From Elmis aenea (taxonomy: Eukaryota > Arthropoda > Insecta > Coleoptera > Elmidae), in contig OX393581.1 of NCBI GenBank assembly GCA_947652605.1, positions 44,911,924-44,975,923 on the forward strand: a DNA stretch of 64,000 nt. Direction: 5' to 3'. Position 1 is the first letter of the stretch. Each line of letters opens with the position of its first letter. This document shows, piece by piece, positions 35,940 through 49,073 of the stretch. The notes beneath the pieces were generated by a model. The model was not told where the DNA came from. It ran no database searches and saw only the letters and a program-made list of their open reading frames with translations. The position numbers and the translations under genes are program-made.

Positions 35940-35985
35940 AATTTTGTTTAAAAGTAAATATCAAGTAATATGAATGCGGTGAAAA
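35940..35985 (+). other. Possible 5' UTR exon of the DCAF8-like gene
   Basis: A good donor GTAAGT begins at 35986, and an acceptor (AG at 36091-36092) lies just before the start codon at 36100. The left limit is unknown. Confidence 0.4.
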
Positions 35986-36099
35986 GTAAGTCATTAACAA
36001 ATCAGTTTGCATTTTTTGTTGCTAACTAGCGGACTTATTAATGCAGGCAGTGCATGCAATATTTTAATTGCGTTTTTACATTTTATTTTTAGAATAAAT

Positions 36100-39000
36100 A
36101 TGGAAGAAACTATGTCAGAAGATGACGTTAGAGAGATAGAAGAACCAGATAATTTAATTGAAAAAAATGACATGGAGCATAATGGAAACATAAAACGTTT
36201 AAAAACTGATGACAGTTCCATGGAAAAATCAGATGAGTCCTCGAGTAGCAAAGAAACTAATTCCCCTGCAACTGCCCAATTGGAAGCAATCAAAAACACG
36301 GAACAAGAATCGGCTAGTACCAGTACGAATGATAGCGGTTTTCTTGGCTTTCCGAGTGCTAAAAATGTTAAAAATCGGAACTATAGGAATCACGTTGTTG
36401 AAGACGATTCGACACGATCTAGCGCAGGCGATGTGTAAGTTAACTATTAACTGGGTAACCAACTGGATAGTTTTTATGTTTAATTTTGTTGTAGGTTAGA
36501 AAACCTTCCGTCACCAGCTACCAGAAATTGTGGTGATGGCGAATTAGATTTATTAACAGATGGATCGGATTTTGAAAGCTCACCTTCCACTGTAAATATT
36601 GATAACGATAACGATCATGACCATCACGATGTAGATGTAGATTCGGAAAACGAAGAACCTGCTGTATTAAAAAAAGGAAAGCCCAAACACAATTGGTTTG
36701 TCGTTCCCGAAATAATAAATAGACAACTAGGTTACAATTCTAAGAAACAAAACTCAGAACTGTTTCAAAGACGTTGTTACGGGTCTTTACATTGCGTCCA
36801 ACGCCTAGAACTTATGTATAAATTAGAGAATCATAATGGCTGTGTTAATAGTTTGAATTTTCATCCGAACGGGTCGTTGTTGGCCAGTGGCTCCGACGAC
36901 TTAAAGGTGGTGATATGGGACTGGAAAGTCGGAACTTCATTGTTGTCTTTCGAAACGAAACATCGAGGAAATGTGTTCCAAAGTAAATTTTTACCTCTTA
37001 GCGGTGATCTGCACATAGCAACCTGTGCCAGAGACGGTCAGGTAAAGATTTAACTTCAGTTTGGGGTTTTTTGGTCCAATGATGATGCTTGTAGGTTCGC
37101 TTAGCTCAAGTATCGGCTCAGGAAGGGTTGCGTAGTAGTCGTAAGTTGGGATCACATCGAGGACCCTGTCATAAATTAGCCGTGTTACACGATCAACCAC
37201 ATATTGTCCTCAGCGCCGGCGAGGACGGATTGGTTTTTAGTAATGATGTCCGGAATTCAAAGCCAGATAAGTGAGTTTAATTCTTGAATTCTTTACATGG
37301 GAATCTGCAACATTTTTAACACCTACGGCATTGGCGTAGTTATGGGGGGGTTAGGGGGGGCTAAGCCCTCCCAGAGCCTACCACTAGGGGGGCCTGGCTT
37401 AGACTCAATAATTTGTTTATTATCAACATTGAAAGTGAATGTAAAAAAACTGAATCTTGAAGAAATTCTTACAGAATTTGTTTCCAGAGGACACCGGAAA
37501 ATAAATTTTAACTTATAAATAAGTCCAAATTCAAACTATGCTTTTGTTTGTTACGTAAGTAGGTACGTACCTAGTTTAGTAAGCTTTATGTTTTTAATTT
37601 TCCAAGCATTAATTTTTTTCGGTTTTCTTTCAAAATTCAAAATTATAATAATCTACTTTTTCTTGCAATTAAAATGTAATTAGTGCCTGACAAAAAATTG
37701 TAAAATTGGACTATACAGGGTGTCACACAAAAAACTCAAAAAGAGCCAAGGACCTTTTTTTTAGGTCTCCTTTAAGTTTTTTAGCAGCAGGATGTTTGAT
37801 GGTTTTATTATGGGGCAGGGTTAATAAACGGCAACAAGAGCAAAGGACCTTTTTTTTAGCACAAAATTTACAGTTCTCCGGCCCTATATCGACTTAATAC
37901 CATCCTATGGGGGGAAGTTCTGATTCCCCTTCTCCCTCTGCCTACGCCACTGGCTGTAGTATAAAAGGTAAATGCTAGTCACTTGGGGCTGTAGCCCCCC
38001 CAAACCCAGAGGCTAACTACGCCAATGACCTACGGCCATGTTTTCTTCCAAGAAAGTTATTTCGGTCATCAACACTTTCTCCAGGTGTTATTTGCACATT
38101 GTTTTTTAGGCACAAAAAAAAATGAATGAATGTTAAGTGTATCACAGGCACTGTTGCAAAATGTAAACTACTGAGCGTAATTGCACTAGAAAAGACGAAG
38201 GTTTTGTAACCAAGTTTAAAGAAAATGCATTAAGTCGTTTAAATCTGGAAGAGCTGCAGCCCCTATGGATGAGCCCCGGTTGTCTACTCACTTAATGATA
38301 TCATCCTATTTGATATAATTAATTTTTATGTAATAATAAATCAGATTGTGGTCATAACAGATCTTTTTCTGGTTTTTGCTTTTGTCGAATTTCCATCTCC
38401 TTGGCATATACAGGGTGGACCAAATTCGAATGTTTTACGGGGTATCTCGGTTACTGCAATAGACAGCGAAAATGTGATTTCGGTCTCTTAGGCTATTTTT
38501 TTTTAGAAAATAACGCCTGTGTAATCAGATTTTTTGTATCGGATTCCATTTTGGCACTACAGACGAAAAATGAAATTTCATCAGTTTTGAAAATTTGCTG
38601 TAACTTCTTTATTTATTAAATTAGAACAAATTGTTATATAGGTTTTTTACATAGATTTTTATGCTTAATTTAAAAACAGAAGTAATTTTTTTTTAGCCAT
38701 CTTGATTTTTGAGATATGGAGTAAACTTTTATATTTTTAAATGGAAACCCTAGTCGGCCATGATTTTATGTGAAAGAGTGTTTTTTTAGCTTTTCAATAA
38801 TATATAGTTTTATATATTTGTTGCAAAAAATAACCGAGATATGGCCGTTTTTGTAAAAATTCGATCATCAAAGTTTGCCATGATTTCGTAAACAAGTGAT
38901 GTTTGCAATTATTAAACAACTAAACATCATTTCGAAGTAAATTTGTCAACTTTAAAGCAAATCCATGTATTCTTCTGTATTTTATAACTGTTATTGTGGC

Positions 39001-42000
39001 ATTGTGAACATGGCTAAATTTGAACTTTTTGAAATGTTTAATATGTTAGAATATTACTTTGTAAGTGATAAAAATGTAGCGGTTGCTGCAGAATTTACTT
39101 GGCAATGACGTTTAGTTGTTTAATAATTGCAAACATCACTTGTTTACGAAATCATGGCAAACTTTGATGATTGAATTTTTACAAGATTGGCCATATCTTG
39201 TTTATTTTTTGCAACAAATATATAAAACTATATATTTTTAAAATGCTATAAATGCTCTTTCACATAAAGTCATGGCCGACTAGGGTTTCCATTTAAAAAT
39301 ATATAAGTTTACTCCATATCTCGAAGGTCAAGATGGCTAAAAAAAATTACTTTTGTGTTTAAATTAAGCCTAAAAATCTGTATAAAAAAACCTACATAAC
39401 ATTTTGTTCTAATTTAACAAATAAAGAAGTTATAGCAAATTTTCAAAAATGATGAAATTTCAATTTTCGTCGGTAGTGTCAAAATGGAATCCGATAGAAA
39501 AAATCTGATTGAATAGCCGTTATTTTCCCAAAAAAATAGCCCAAGAGACAGACCGAAATCAGATTTTCGCTGTCTATTGCGGGAACCGAGATACCCCGTA
39601 AAACATTCGAATTTGGTCCACCCTGTACAGGGTGTCCCAGTTATCGTGAACGGTAAGAGATACAGAGTTGGTTAAATGTGTCAAAATGATCTGATTTGAG
39701 AGCAACTTACTCTATGAAAAATAATTTTGATGAAAATCAATGGTTTTTCTGCTATTGATAAAAAGATTAAAAAAATGACGTTTTCGATCTTTGCTTATAT
39801 CTTGCTTATTTAAAATCATACTCGAAATGCTTTTCGACATTATGAGGATACTTTCTTGTGTAGATTTGAAATTTATTAATAAATTTTATTTACTTCATTG
39901 GTTTTTGTTATTTTAACATCAACCTTTTTATTTTAAATACAAGTCGTAATTGGCTGTAACACCATTAAAAAGAGTTTTTTTTTCTTGTTTCATTGATGGA
40001 TGGGTTGTTAGGTTTATCTTTAAAAATAAGTAAGTTATTACAATATTATTGTATTTATCAAGTTTAATCAAAGTGGCCATTGAAACACAAAAGATCACAA
40101 AATCATACATTATTATGAGATGTTAAAAATATCTTAAATTATTTAAGTTTTTTTGTGTTTAATTAAGTACAGCCAGATTATTTATATGATTTGTTTTGTT
40201 TTCCAATGGCCCTTTTTAATGGTGTCACAGCCAACTGCGACTTGTATTTAAAATAAGAAAGTTGGTGTTAAACAAAAACAAATGAAGATGAATAAAACTT
40301 GTTAACAAATTTCAAATGTACACAAAAAACTGCCCTAATAAAGTCGAATAATATTTTGAGTATGATTTCAAATAAGCAAGTTAAAAAAAGCAAAGATCGA
40401 AAACGTTATTTTTTTGTTTTTTATCAGTAGCGCAAAAACCATTGACTTTTTTCAAGATTTTTTTTCATGGAATAGTTGCTCTTAAATCATAGATCATTCT
40501 CACCCATTTAACCAACTCTGTATCTCTTTCCGTTTACAAGATCTCCATGCTGTTCGCAATAACTGGGACACCCTGTATTTTACAGCATCTTAAAGTTGTT
40601 TTTATATTTCAACCATTGTCTGAGTTAGATTAGGCCCAAAGCTCTAAGGTTGCCGAGACTGAAAGTAATTTTGTTACAGGATAGTAAATGTTAAGTCAGA
40701 TCACAGAGAAGTAGCTTTGTACAGTATAAGTTCACATCCCCTAAACAGCTACGAGTTCTGTGTCAGTGGAAGGGACCATATAGTGAGAGTTTATGATCAG
40801 CGTAAATGTAGCGGTAACAATAATACGTTAAATACTTATTACCCTAAATTAGTACAGGTACGAATTTCCGCCGTTCGTATTCGCATGTGTTTTATGTTTA
40901 TAAAACTTTTAGAAACCGGATGACTATTTGGCACTTCATGTGACGTGTGCCACTTATAATCATGACGGATCTGAAATTCTCGCATCGTACAACGATGACG
41001 ATATTTATATATTTGATGTGAACGGACCCCCTGGATCGTTCGTTCATCAGTACCAAGGCCACAGGAATGGGGCTACCATTAAAGGTGTGAATTTTTTTGG
41101 TCCAAAGTCTGAATATGTTGTTAGTGGTTCGGATTGTGGAAATGTTTATTTGTGGGACAAGAACACAGAAGCTATTGTAAACTGGTTGTTGGCAGATGAT
41201 AACGGTGTGGTAAGCTATTTTTATTTTTACTGTTGGTTATAGTACTTTTTTTTATGTTGAATAGGGAAAAATGAAATTTAATTTCAGTATTGTCATTGAA
41301 ATTTCATGTAAGCAAAAATCGAAAATTTCATTTTTTTTTTTTTATACAGCATCATTCAAAAAGTCTGCAACAAATGGGAAAAATTTTTATTATTGATTTC
41401 TCAGAAAATTTTATTCTTGATAAAAGTTGGTGCATGGTCTAAAACTAATTTTAAGATGAAAAAAAGTTCGATAAAAAGTCATACGACACTAGATTTTAAC
41501 GATTTTTGAAATATTCGCAAGAGTACCTCATTTTAAGAGATACAAAAAAAGTTTATAAAAAAAAGTTATTTAAAATCTCAAAATAAGGCTGGATTTACAT
41601 TTTGAAGATGAAGTTTCAATTTTTATTTTTTAATAAATTTCAAACCATAGATAAATTAGGTTAGAACAAAATTATTCATTGATCCAATTTTTGATCAGAT
41701 TATAATAATATTAGCAAATACCCCGAGGGGATTTACTTAATAATAAAAAATAAAAAAAATAAATAAATTTCAACATTCAAAAAGTCTGCAACAAATGGAA
41801 AAGTTTTTTATTATTGATTTCTCAGAAAATTTTATTTCTGATAAAAGTTGGTGCATGGCCTAAAACTAATTTTAAGAGGAAAAAAAGTTCAATAAAAAGT
41901 CGTAGGACACTAGATTTTAACAATTTTTGAAATATTCGCAGGAGTAAAGTGCCTTTATTTTAGGAGGCACAAAACAAAAATTAAGGGAAAATGTTATTTA

Positions 42001-45000
42001 GCATCTCAAAATAAGGCTAGATTTAAATTTTGACGGTCAAATTCCAATTTTATTTTTTTAAGAAATTTTGACATTCAAAAAGTCTGCAACAAATGGAAAA
42101 GTTTTTTATTATCGATTTCTCAGAAAATTTTATTATAAAAGTTGGTGCATGGTCTAAAACAAGTTTTAAGATATAAAAAAGTATAATAAAAGTCATAGGA
42201 CACTAGATTTTACCGATTTTTGAAATATTCGCAAGAGTAAAGTGCCCTTATTTTAAAAGATACAAAAAATTTTATAGGAAAAAGTTATTTAGAATCTCAA
42301 AATAAGGCTAGATTTAAACTGTGACGGTCAAATTCCAGTTTTTATTTTTTAAGCACTATTGCGAATATTTCAAAAATCACTAAAATCTAGTGTCCTATGA
42401 ATTTTTATTAAACTTTTTTCATCTTAAAATTAGTTTTAGACCATACACCAACTTTTATCAGGAATAAAATTTGCTGAGAAATTGATAATAAAAAACTTTT
42501 CCCTTTGTTGCAGACTTTTTAAATGTTAAAATTTCTTAAAAAATAAAAATTAGAATTTGACTGTCAAAATTTAAACCTAGCCTTATTTTGAGATTCTAAA
42601 TAACTTTTTCCTATAAAATTTTTTTGTATCTTTAAATAAGGGCACTTTACTCTTGTGAATATTTTAAAAATCGCTAAAATCTAGTGTCCTATGACTTTTT
42701 ATTAAATGCTTTTTCATCTTAAAATTAGTTTTAGACCATGCACCAACTTTTATCAAGAATAAAATTTTCTGAGCAATCAATAATAAAAAACTTTTTCATT
42801 TGTTGCAGACTTTTTGAATGACGCTGTATAAATAGCGCAAAAAATATTAATTTTTCCATAGAATAGTTGCTGTTAAATCATAAATCATTTTGACTCATTT
42901 AACCATCTCTGTATCTCTTACCGTTGACGAGATACCTATGCCGTGCATGATGGTTTAAAAAAATGAATACGGAAAGTGAAAATATGCACAAATTCATGAC
43001 TAGTAGTAGAATTAAGATTTTCAAAATAAATCATGAATTATTTGCAAAAAAAATTGAATTTCGTTGTTTGGTTAAAGAACTAAAATTACTTTTTGCAGTC
43101 AACAATGCCATGAGAAACAAACGCTAGCTAATGAATAGTAATTTTATTAACAATTGCTAGCTTATAAAACAAGTGGTATTTGAAACATTAGCACCTTCAT
43201 ATGTTTCTATAATTTTCTTCTGGTTTAGGTGAATTGTTTGGAGCCTCATCCTCAACTGCCATTTTTATGTACTAGCGGTTTAGACTGGGATGTTAAAGTA
43301 TGGGTGCCTTCTTGTGAGGTTGATCCTGTTATGAATGGATTGGCCGACACTGTGAGATCAAACAACAAAGCCAGAGTGGACTGGTCAACGTCAGCCGACA
43401 TCAACGAAAGCCAAATGCTGTGGATGTTGTGGAGACACTTGCGAAGCAGCAACCGTAATGTAATGTAATTTTTTATATTTGGTTTTTGCTACAACTTAAT
43501 TGATTGAAAAAAATATAACACAAAGTTAATATTCCCCACAAACTAGACTTGCATATTTCTGAAACTATGGTGACTGTTAATTTGCATGTAAATAATTGTT
43601 TTTAAAATTTTAACAGACAGTTTTAAAATTTAGTGCTCGATTGATCAATATACAGGGTGTTCTCATCTGCTTAGGATTTCTCGGTTGCTTTGCTAGTTAT
43701 AGCGCAGTGAAGTTCGTTAAATGAGAAAAATTGTTGTTTTGAGAACCTATGATGGTTTTGTTTTTTATGCCATGACTAGCTGGTATTTTAAAATTAAACA
43801 CAAAAATATATATTTTTTTAAATAAATTAGCCAACATTTCAATTTTTGAAGGGGTAATAAACAAACAAATTTTCTCGCTCAGAGGTAAACGCAAAATATT
43901 GATTTCTTGTAAATAGTGAACTGAATTTTTGTTTTTATTTAGATTCATTTACATTTGAAAATGTCGATAAAATTTTTGAAAAAAACAAAATAAAACACCA
44001 GCAATAATCATATGTTAGCTTGCAAGCTGGTGGCCGTTAATTTGGCTTGGGCTGCAATGATAGCAGCCCCAATGGCATGTATATCACGCGCCACTCCCAC
44101 TCCATGTCTACTTGCCACTTTGTATACAGGGTGTCCCAGATAACATTTCCAGCGTGGGGATCTCGCTTATTATAAGAGATACAGGTTTGTTTAAATTAGA
44201 TGAATTATTCCTTAGTATGAGAGGAGCTACAATCAATTTTAAAAGTAAAAAATTCTGTGTACTTCAGATGTTATAGCAAAAAATATGAAAATGTTGATTT
44301 CTTTTTTCTCATAACTTTTTTGTTTTATTTATTGGTTCAATTTTATTAGTACTTTCTTGAGGTACTTTTTAATGGAGAATGTAACTGTTATTTTAGATTT
44401 TTTTATCACTTACCATTTTCGAGATATTACCCCTAACTTCATTTTTTTCTTAAGGGCCGCGAAGTTGGCTATGGAACAGTTGAATGTGCTTTTTTTTTCT
44501 TTTCTTGATATTACTTGCTGTATCTATTTGTATCAATAAGTCACAAAATCAAGAAAAATTGTATTTTACCCATCACTTATCAAGCTATCTATGAAAATAA
44601 AAACAAAAAACAACTAACTAAATGTCAAATGACAGTTACACTTTGTCAACGGTTTCATTTATTAGAATTGTTTAGTATTGTTCTGTAATTCGATAGTATT
44701 TGTAGCAAATTTGTTATCATATAACTATGGGCACATTAACAACTAATGAAAAATTTGACATGTTGAGATGCTACATTCTTTTCCATAGAAACTGTGTAAA
44801 AACCGGTAATTATAATTCTACATTGTTTTGAATTTTTGGTTAGTTTCTCGAAGAAACCATATTCTTTTAAATTTCTGGAATTATGTGCACTTTGTTGCTT
44901 CCTCTTGGAACACAGCCTTAAATATATTCGCTCAGCTTTTGCACAGTTTTTATGGCAAAGAATTGTAGCAATTGCAACATGTCAAAATTTTCGTTATTTT

Positions 45001-46025
45001 TAAAGCCATAATTGTAACAATTACTACAAAGACTATGGAATTACACAACAAAACTATAAATTTCTAATAAATAAGCCCGCAGACAATTGATACCGTCATT
45101 TGACATTTAGTTAGTCGCTTTTTGTTTTTATTTTCATAGATAGCTTGATAAGTGATGGGTAAAATACAAGTTTTCTTGATTTTGTGACTTATTTATAAAA
45201 ATAGATATAGTAAGTAATATCTTATTAAAATGGGGGGAAAAAATTACACTCACCTGTTCCACAGCCAACCTCGCGGCCCTTAAGAAAAAATGAAGTTAGG
45301 GGAAATATCTCAAAAATGGTATGTGATAAAGAAAATCTAAAATAACAGTTACGTTCTGCATTATAAAGTAGGTACCTAAGGAAAGTGTTAATAAAATTGA
45401 TCAAATGAATAAAACTAAAAAGTTCAACTAATTTAAGCAAACCTGTATTTTAGATATCATGCTGGTAATGTTATCTGGGACACCCTGTGGGACTGTAGAA
45501 AATGCAGTGCGCTTATTAATTTAATAAGACAGCCATTGTCATAAAATGTATACTATCAAGTGTAGCTGCAGTACAAATGACAAAAAAATGTTTTTTACTT
45601 GTAATGTAAACAAGTTTAAAGAATATGCATAATTTCATTTAAATCTGTGGCCCCTATAGACGAGCTGCCCCTAAATCATAGCCAAGCCACTTAAAAAAAT
45701 TATTATATTAATACATGATTATTGAAGTGGCAAAATTCTACAATTCTATCTATTTATTAACTTTCATTGCTCCCAGAACAACAAAGACAGCCGTGAAATA
45801 ATTTGCAGATTGGAACACCCCTTTTTATTTAACAGATCATAATAATATTTTCGTTTCAAATAGAGAGGTGCCAATATAATAGCAAATTCTGGTGACTTGT
45901 TTGATGTTAACTCGGAGAATCAACATTCTTCTAGCAGCTCGTCTAGTTCCGTGAATTCCGAGAGTCTGTTTACCGAAGATTCGGACGATGATTTAGACGG
46001 TCCACCTGGCTGTACAACTTCGTAA
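36100..46025 (+). CDS. DCAF8: DCAF8-like WD-repeat protein (CUL4-DDB1 substrate adaptor)
   Basis: Seven coding exons with GT-AG borders and consistent phase: 36100-36434, 36495-37041, 37095-37270, 40680-40857, 40913-41209, 43229-43459 and 45864-46025 (TAA). Product 641 residues; human DCAF8 is 597. The acidic, Ser-rich N-terminus precedes a seven-bladed WD propeller: GSLLASGSDDLKVVIWDW, ATCARDGQVRLAQV, HIVLSAGEDGLVF, FCVSGRDHIVRVYDQRK, ILASYNDDDIYIFDV, YVVSGSDCGNVYLWDK, FLCTSGLDWDVKVW. The YDQR box fits DDB1 docking. The Ser-rich acidic tail ends DDDLDGPPGCTTS. DCAF8 recruits substrates to the CRL4 ubiquitin ligase (family knowledge). Start 36100 is the first ATG after an acceptor; the upstream open frame is intron. 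Introns 3, 5 and 6 are filled by foldbacks and a hAT element. Confidence 0.93.
37329..38027. mobile_element. hAT element in DCAF8 intron 3, with nested fragments
   Basis: Ends CATTGGCGTAGTTA and TAACTACGCCAATG with perfect 8-bp duplication ACCTACGG (37321-37328 and 38028-38035). Inside are a CAGGGTGTCACAC terminus near 37717 and the right part of a CAGTGGCGTAGGCAGG-type MITE ending near 37953, so at least one more insertion is nested. Confidence 0.85.
38411..39625. repeat. Foldback element FB3 in DCAF8 intron 3
   Basis: Ends CAGGGTGGACCAAATTCG and CGAATTTGGTCCACCCTG, TA on both sides, arms of about 450-600 bp with the centre near 39010. It abuts FB4: the TA at 39626-39627 serves both elements. 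Confidence 0.88.
39628..40575. repeat. Foldback element FB4 in DCAF8 intron 3
   Basis: Ends CAGGGTGTCCCAGTTAT and AACTGGGACACCCTG, TA flanks, long inverted arms (for example AGATACAGAGTTGGTTAAAT at left and its counterpart at right). It has no coding capacity and ends about 100 bp before DCAF8 exon 4. Confidence 0.88.
41347..42826. repeat. Foldback element FB5 with iterated ends, DCAF8 intron 5
   Basis: Ends CAGCATCATTCAAAAAGTC and GACTTTTTGAATGACGCTG, TA flanks. The terminal unit (ATTCAAAAAGTCTGCAACAA followed by about 280 bases) occurs three times in direct order on the left (41352, 41774, 42072) and twice inverted on the right (ending near 42525 and 42820). Sequence outside (about 41300-41344 and 42829-42940) is an FB4-family copy, so FB5 is nested. 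Confidence 0.82.
43653..44126. repeat. Foldback-type end FB6, partner not found
   Basis: CAGGGTGTTCTCATCTGC preceded by TA marks a terminus of the same class. No matching inverted end was found before FB7 begins, so this copy is truncated or its right end has decayed. Confidence 0.45.
44127..45487. repeat. Foldback element FB7 in DCAF8 intron 6
   Basis: Same family as FB2: ends CAGGGTGTCCCAGATAAC and GTTATCTGGGACACCCTG, with long inverted arms including GAGATATTACCCCTAACTTC. The left flank is TA; the right flank is TG, so one side of the target site has mutated. Confidence 0.85.
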
Positions 46026-46695
46026 TCTATCGTGGGCTGTTTCTGATTTGTGAAAAAAACTATGAATATTAACAAATTTTTATCTGACTACTACAATTAC
46101 CGTATTTTACAGCTGTAGTCATAAAGTGTTCCCTAAAATATTGTGAATAATCTATATTTTGTTTTTATTATAGTGTTTATTTTGAAAATATTTGTTTGTT
46201 ATTGTAACATTGTATTTGTTTAAGATGGAATAAAATTCGAATATATTAAGCACCCAGAGTCATAATAACTTTGGTTATTATATTTTTTTATGAACGATTT
46301 GTAATACTTTGAAAGTGGGAATTTTTTAGATAATCTGCAACACATTTGTAACATCGCCTGAATCATTTCAATTTGAATTTTGTGTTTTCTAATGATTTTC
46401 CAAAATATTTTACTTTTGCAAACATTATTGTACGAAATTGTACAAAAACAATATTTTGTTAGATTTTTTCTAAACTTTACATCCCACTGTTAATGTATTC
46501 AACGCATTTTTTTTTATAACAGCTCATAGTGAATCTTTTTGGAGTTACTATTATTTTATAATTTACATGTAAAAATAAAATTTCTACATCCATTTTTATG
46601 TATGATGTTTACTCTTAAAAATATAATTTCAATGGTTATTAAAATTAAATATTGTGTTTGAATCTCGCCAAAGTAATAGACGTACAGATTTTTTT
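46026..46695 (+). other. DCAF8 3' UTR and intergenic sequence
   Basis: An AATAAA at about 46230 suits polyadenylation of DCAF8. Nothing else is supported here. Confidence 0.4.
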
Positions 46696-47270
46696 CATTG
46701 AATAAAAAGATAAAGGAAGGAGCTTCAATTTTTATACTGCAGCGTTTGTCGGCGACATAAATGGCCTCTGATAGCGGCCGTTTTTGACAGGTCAAACAGT
46801 CAAGAAATTTAGAGTTTTGTGTGCTAAAATGGTTAGCTGCAGATCTTGTAGTCTTACTAGGTCCAAAAATGTTGAAGATTAATAGATTACGTTTCATAGG
46901 TAAGTAGACATTAATATTTTGCAGTGTAAACATGTGTTAAAAATTTGATGTGGTCTGTCAAAATAGTATGTCATATCAGTGGCGTGCATTTTTGTACAGC
47001 GTATTTTTTAACTCCAATAATAAAAAATAAACAATGCAAATATTGATGTATGCTGTAGTTTTATGAATTCCCTCAACCACAAAACAAGAAATAAATAAGT
47101 AAATAACAGGCTCTAGTCAAAACAAACCAAATATTTACATTATTCAATACGTATTTAAAAATGTTAGATACGCCACTGAGAAGCGGAAACATGCATCCGC
47201 CATATTGAGAGGCTAACCTGGACGCCTTAAGATCGCTAAAATACTCCTTCCTTTATCTTTTTATTCAATG
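46696..47270. repeat. Inverted-repeat element with nested MITE
   Basis: A near-perfect terminal inverted repeat: CATTGAATAAAAAGATAAAG at left, CTTTATCTTTTTATTCAATG at right. A nested hAT-like piece lies at about 46977-47178 (ends CAGTGGCGTGCAT and ATACGCCACTG). No clear target duplication is seen for either; the superfamily of the outer element is unknown. Confidence 0.65.
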
Positions 47271-47549
47271 GATTTTTGTGTTTGTAGATCTTAATTTTGC
47301 GTGTAATATGCTGTAATGCATTTCATAATTAATTTTAAAAATATACTGTGCATGTACACAAGCTCTATCAGAGGGGAGCAAAAGGGGCAGATGTGTCACA
47401 ACTTTGGGGGGCCGCTTACAAATTTAGGGACCTGACGATGATTAACTCGATCTGTAAAAAAACCGTACGAATTTTCAAAAAAGCTGGAATCATCAGTGTG
47501 AACCTGGACAGATTTTAAAATAATTCAAGAAAGCGAGGACCTTTTTTTT

Positions 47550-47800
47550 TTAGTCACTACATTTGGTTCGTTATTCAACGTTAAAGTGTATTCGTCAGTG
47601 AAACTAAACTGATGAAATAAATCGACGATCATTATATTTGCATGTTCTTGCATTTCTTCACAAAATGCACTCCAATTTTCTTCATCAGCAGGAAAGATCT
47701 CTTGATGACATTGAGGTTTATAGGGATGGTATCGGTTCTTTTTTAATATCTTGTATACCGATGACTTAGAGGCACCTAATTTATGCTAAATTTGTCTTAT
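47550..47800 (-). pseudogene. Tc1/mariner-like transposase fragment
   Basis: The minus strand reads GASKSSVYKILKKNRYHPYK, then CHQEIFPADEENWSAFCEEM and FTDEYTLTLNNEPN. This matches the region spanning the end of the helix-turn-helix and the first catalytic aspartate (FTDE) of a DDE transposase of the Tc1/mariner (IS630) type. A stop lies just upstream and the rest is absent. Motifs AGCTCTATCAGAGG and GGCTCTATCAGAGG at about 47370 and 47863 flank it. Confidence 0.7.
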
Positions 47801-48419
47801 CTATTAGTTGGTGACAGTGAAAAACTAAAACTATTTTCATACTTTCTTGGTCCTCTCCAGGCTCTATCAGAGGGCTAAGGAAAAGTGGCAGATACCCCAG
47901 GCCCTAAAAACTTACACCACTATCACTAATGTATTTTAAAGTTTTGGATCACACTTAAACACTGAACACAAGATAAAAATAATAACTGTACTACTCCCCT
48001 ATTAACTCAATGCAAACTATTTAAAATTTGGAAGCCACAAGCAAAACTCAAACTTATTTACACCTCAGCCAATAGAAAGTGGTCCACTGTGTGACCATAC
48101 CCAGTTTATAAAGCAGTGATTCTCAGCTTTTTTTTTCTTGCGGAACACTTTTTGACATTCAAGACTTTAACGGCACACCAAGTTTTAAAATATAATTTAT
48201 TTTAATAAAAACCTTAAAAAACAACAAACAAAAAAAAGTAATAAAACAAACTATAACAACGACTTTGTAACTAGAACTTAATCATAATGAACTAATATTT
48301 GTTACCATTGTGTACCGCTGCCAATAAAACCTTATTTTTTGAACTATAGAGGTCTATGTCTACGCAAAACAATTTACTATCTATGCTAACTGCCACGCTA
48401 ACTGTACATCGATGTTTAT

Positions 48420-48850
48420 ATGAGGACACACACATGTAAAAAACGTTTTAAATGTGACATTTGTGAGAAATTATGCAGCCAAAGAAGCAATCTCATTGTT
48501 CATATGAAGACACACATGGGTGAAAAATCTTATAAATGTAAAATTAGTGAGAAATTCTTTAGTTCCAGAGGCAATCTCAATTGTCATTTAAGGATACATA
48601 CTGGTGTAAAACCATTTAAGTGTGACATTTGTAAGAAATATTATCTCAGCAGGAGCCAACTCTTTCTTTACATGAGAACCCACACTGGTTAAAAACCTTA
48701 TAAATGTGACATTTGTGAGAAATCTTTCTTTCAAAGAAACAGTTTCACTTAACATAATCTTTCAGTTGCAGAAGCTATCGCAATGTTCATATGAGGTATG
48801 AGGATACATACTGGTGAAAAACCATTTAAGTTTTAAGTGTGACGTTCGAC
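48420..48850 (+). pseudogene. Zinc-finger array relic upstream of gene C
   Basis: Reads MRTHTCKKRFKCDICEKLCS, a finger with Cys lost (CKISEKFFSSRGNL), CDICKKYYLSRSQLF, then a stop in the linker, CDICEKSFFQRNS and another break. Same finger style as the three paralogues, no N-terminal part, several stops. Confidence 0.8.
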
Positions 48851-49073
48851 CTTTGATCATTACGTTTGGTTACAATAAAAAATGCTCAATTTCATGATAA
48901 TTATATTTAGATTCAAAATTTTCTTTTTATAACAATACAAATTGAAATAATTTTTTAAAAAATGCGTTATACTGAATAGTTTTTCTTGGGTAGTTCATAC
49001 TGCTTCGGGTAGGTAAACTAAACTTTTATTATTAAAATGACCTAACGTGAATTTAACCTATCGTGTAACTGTA

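Noticed and set aside
36007..36099. Upstream extension of the DCAF8 frame
   Set aside because: An acceptor at 36091-36092 lies within it, so these codons are intron; the start at 36100 follows the acceptor.
46556..46933. 125-codon minus-strand frame
   Set aside because: Crosses the end of an inverted-repeat element and shows no protein-like pattern.
48118..48180. Left end of a hAT element (CAGTGATTCTCAGC)
   Set aside because: Resembles a known type of hAT terminus, but no right end or duplication was found before the zinc-finger relic.
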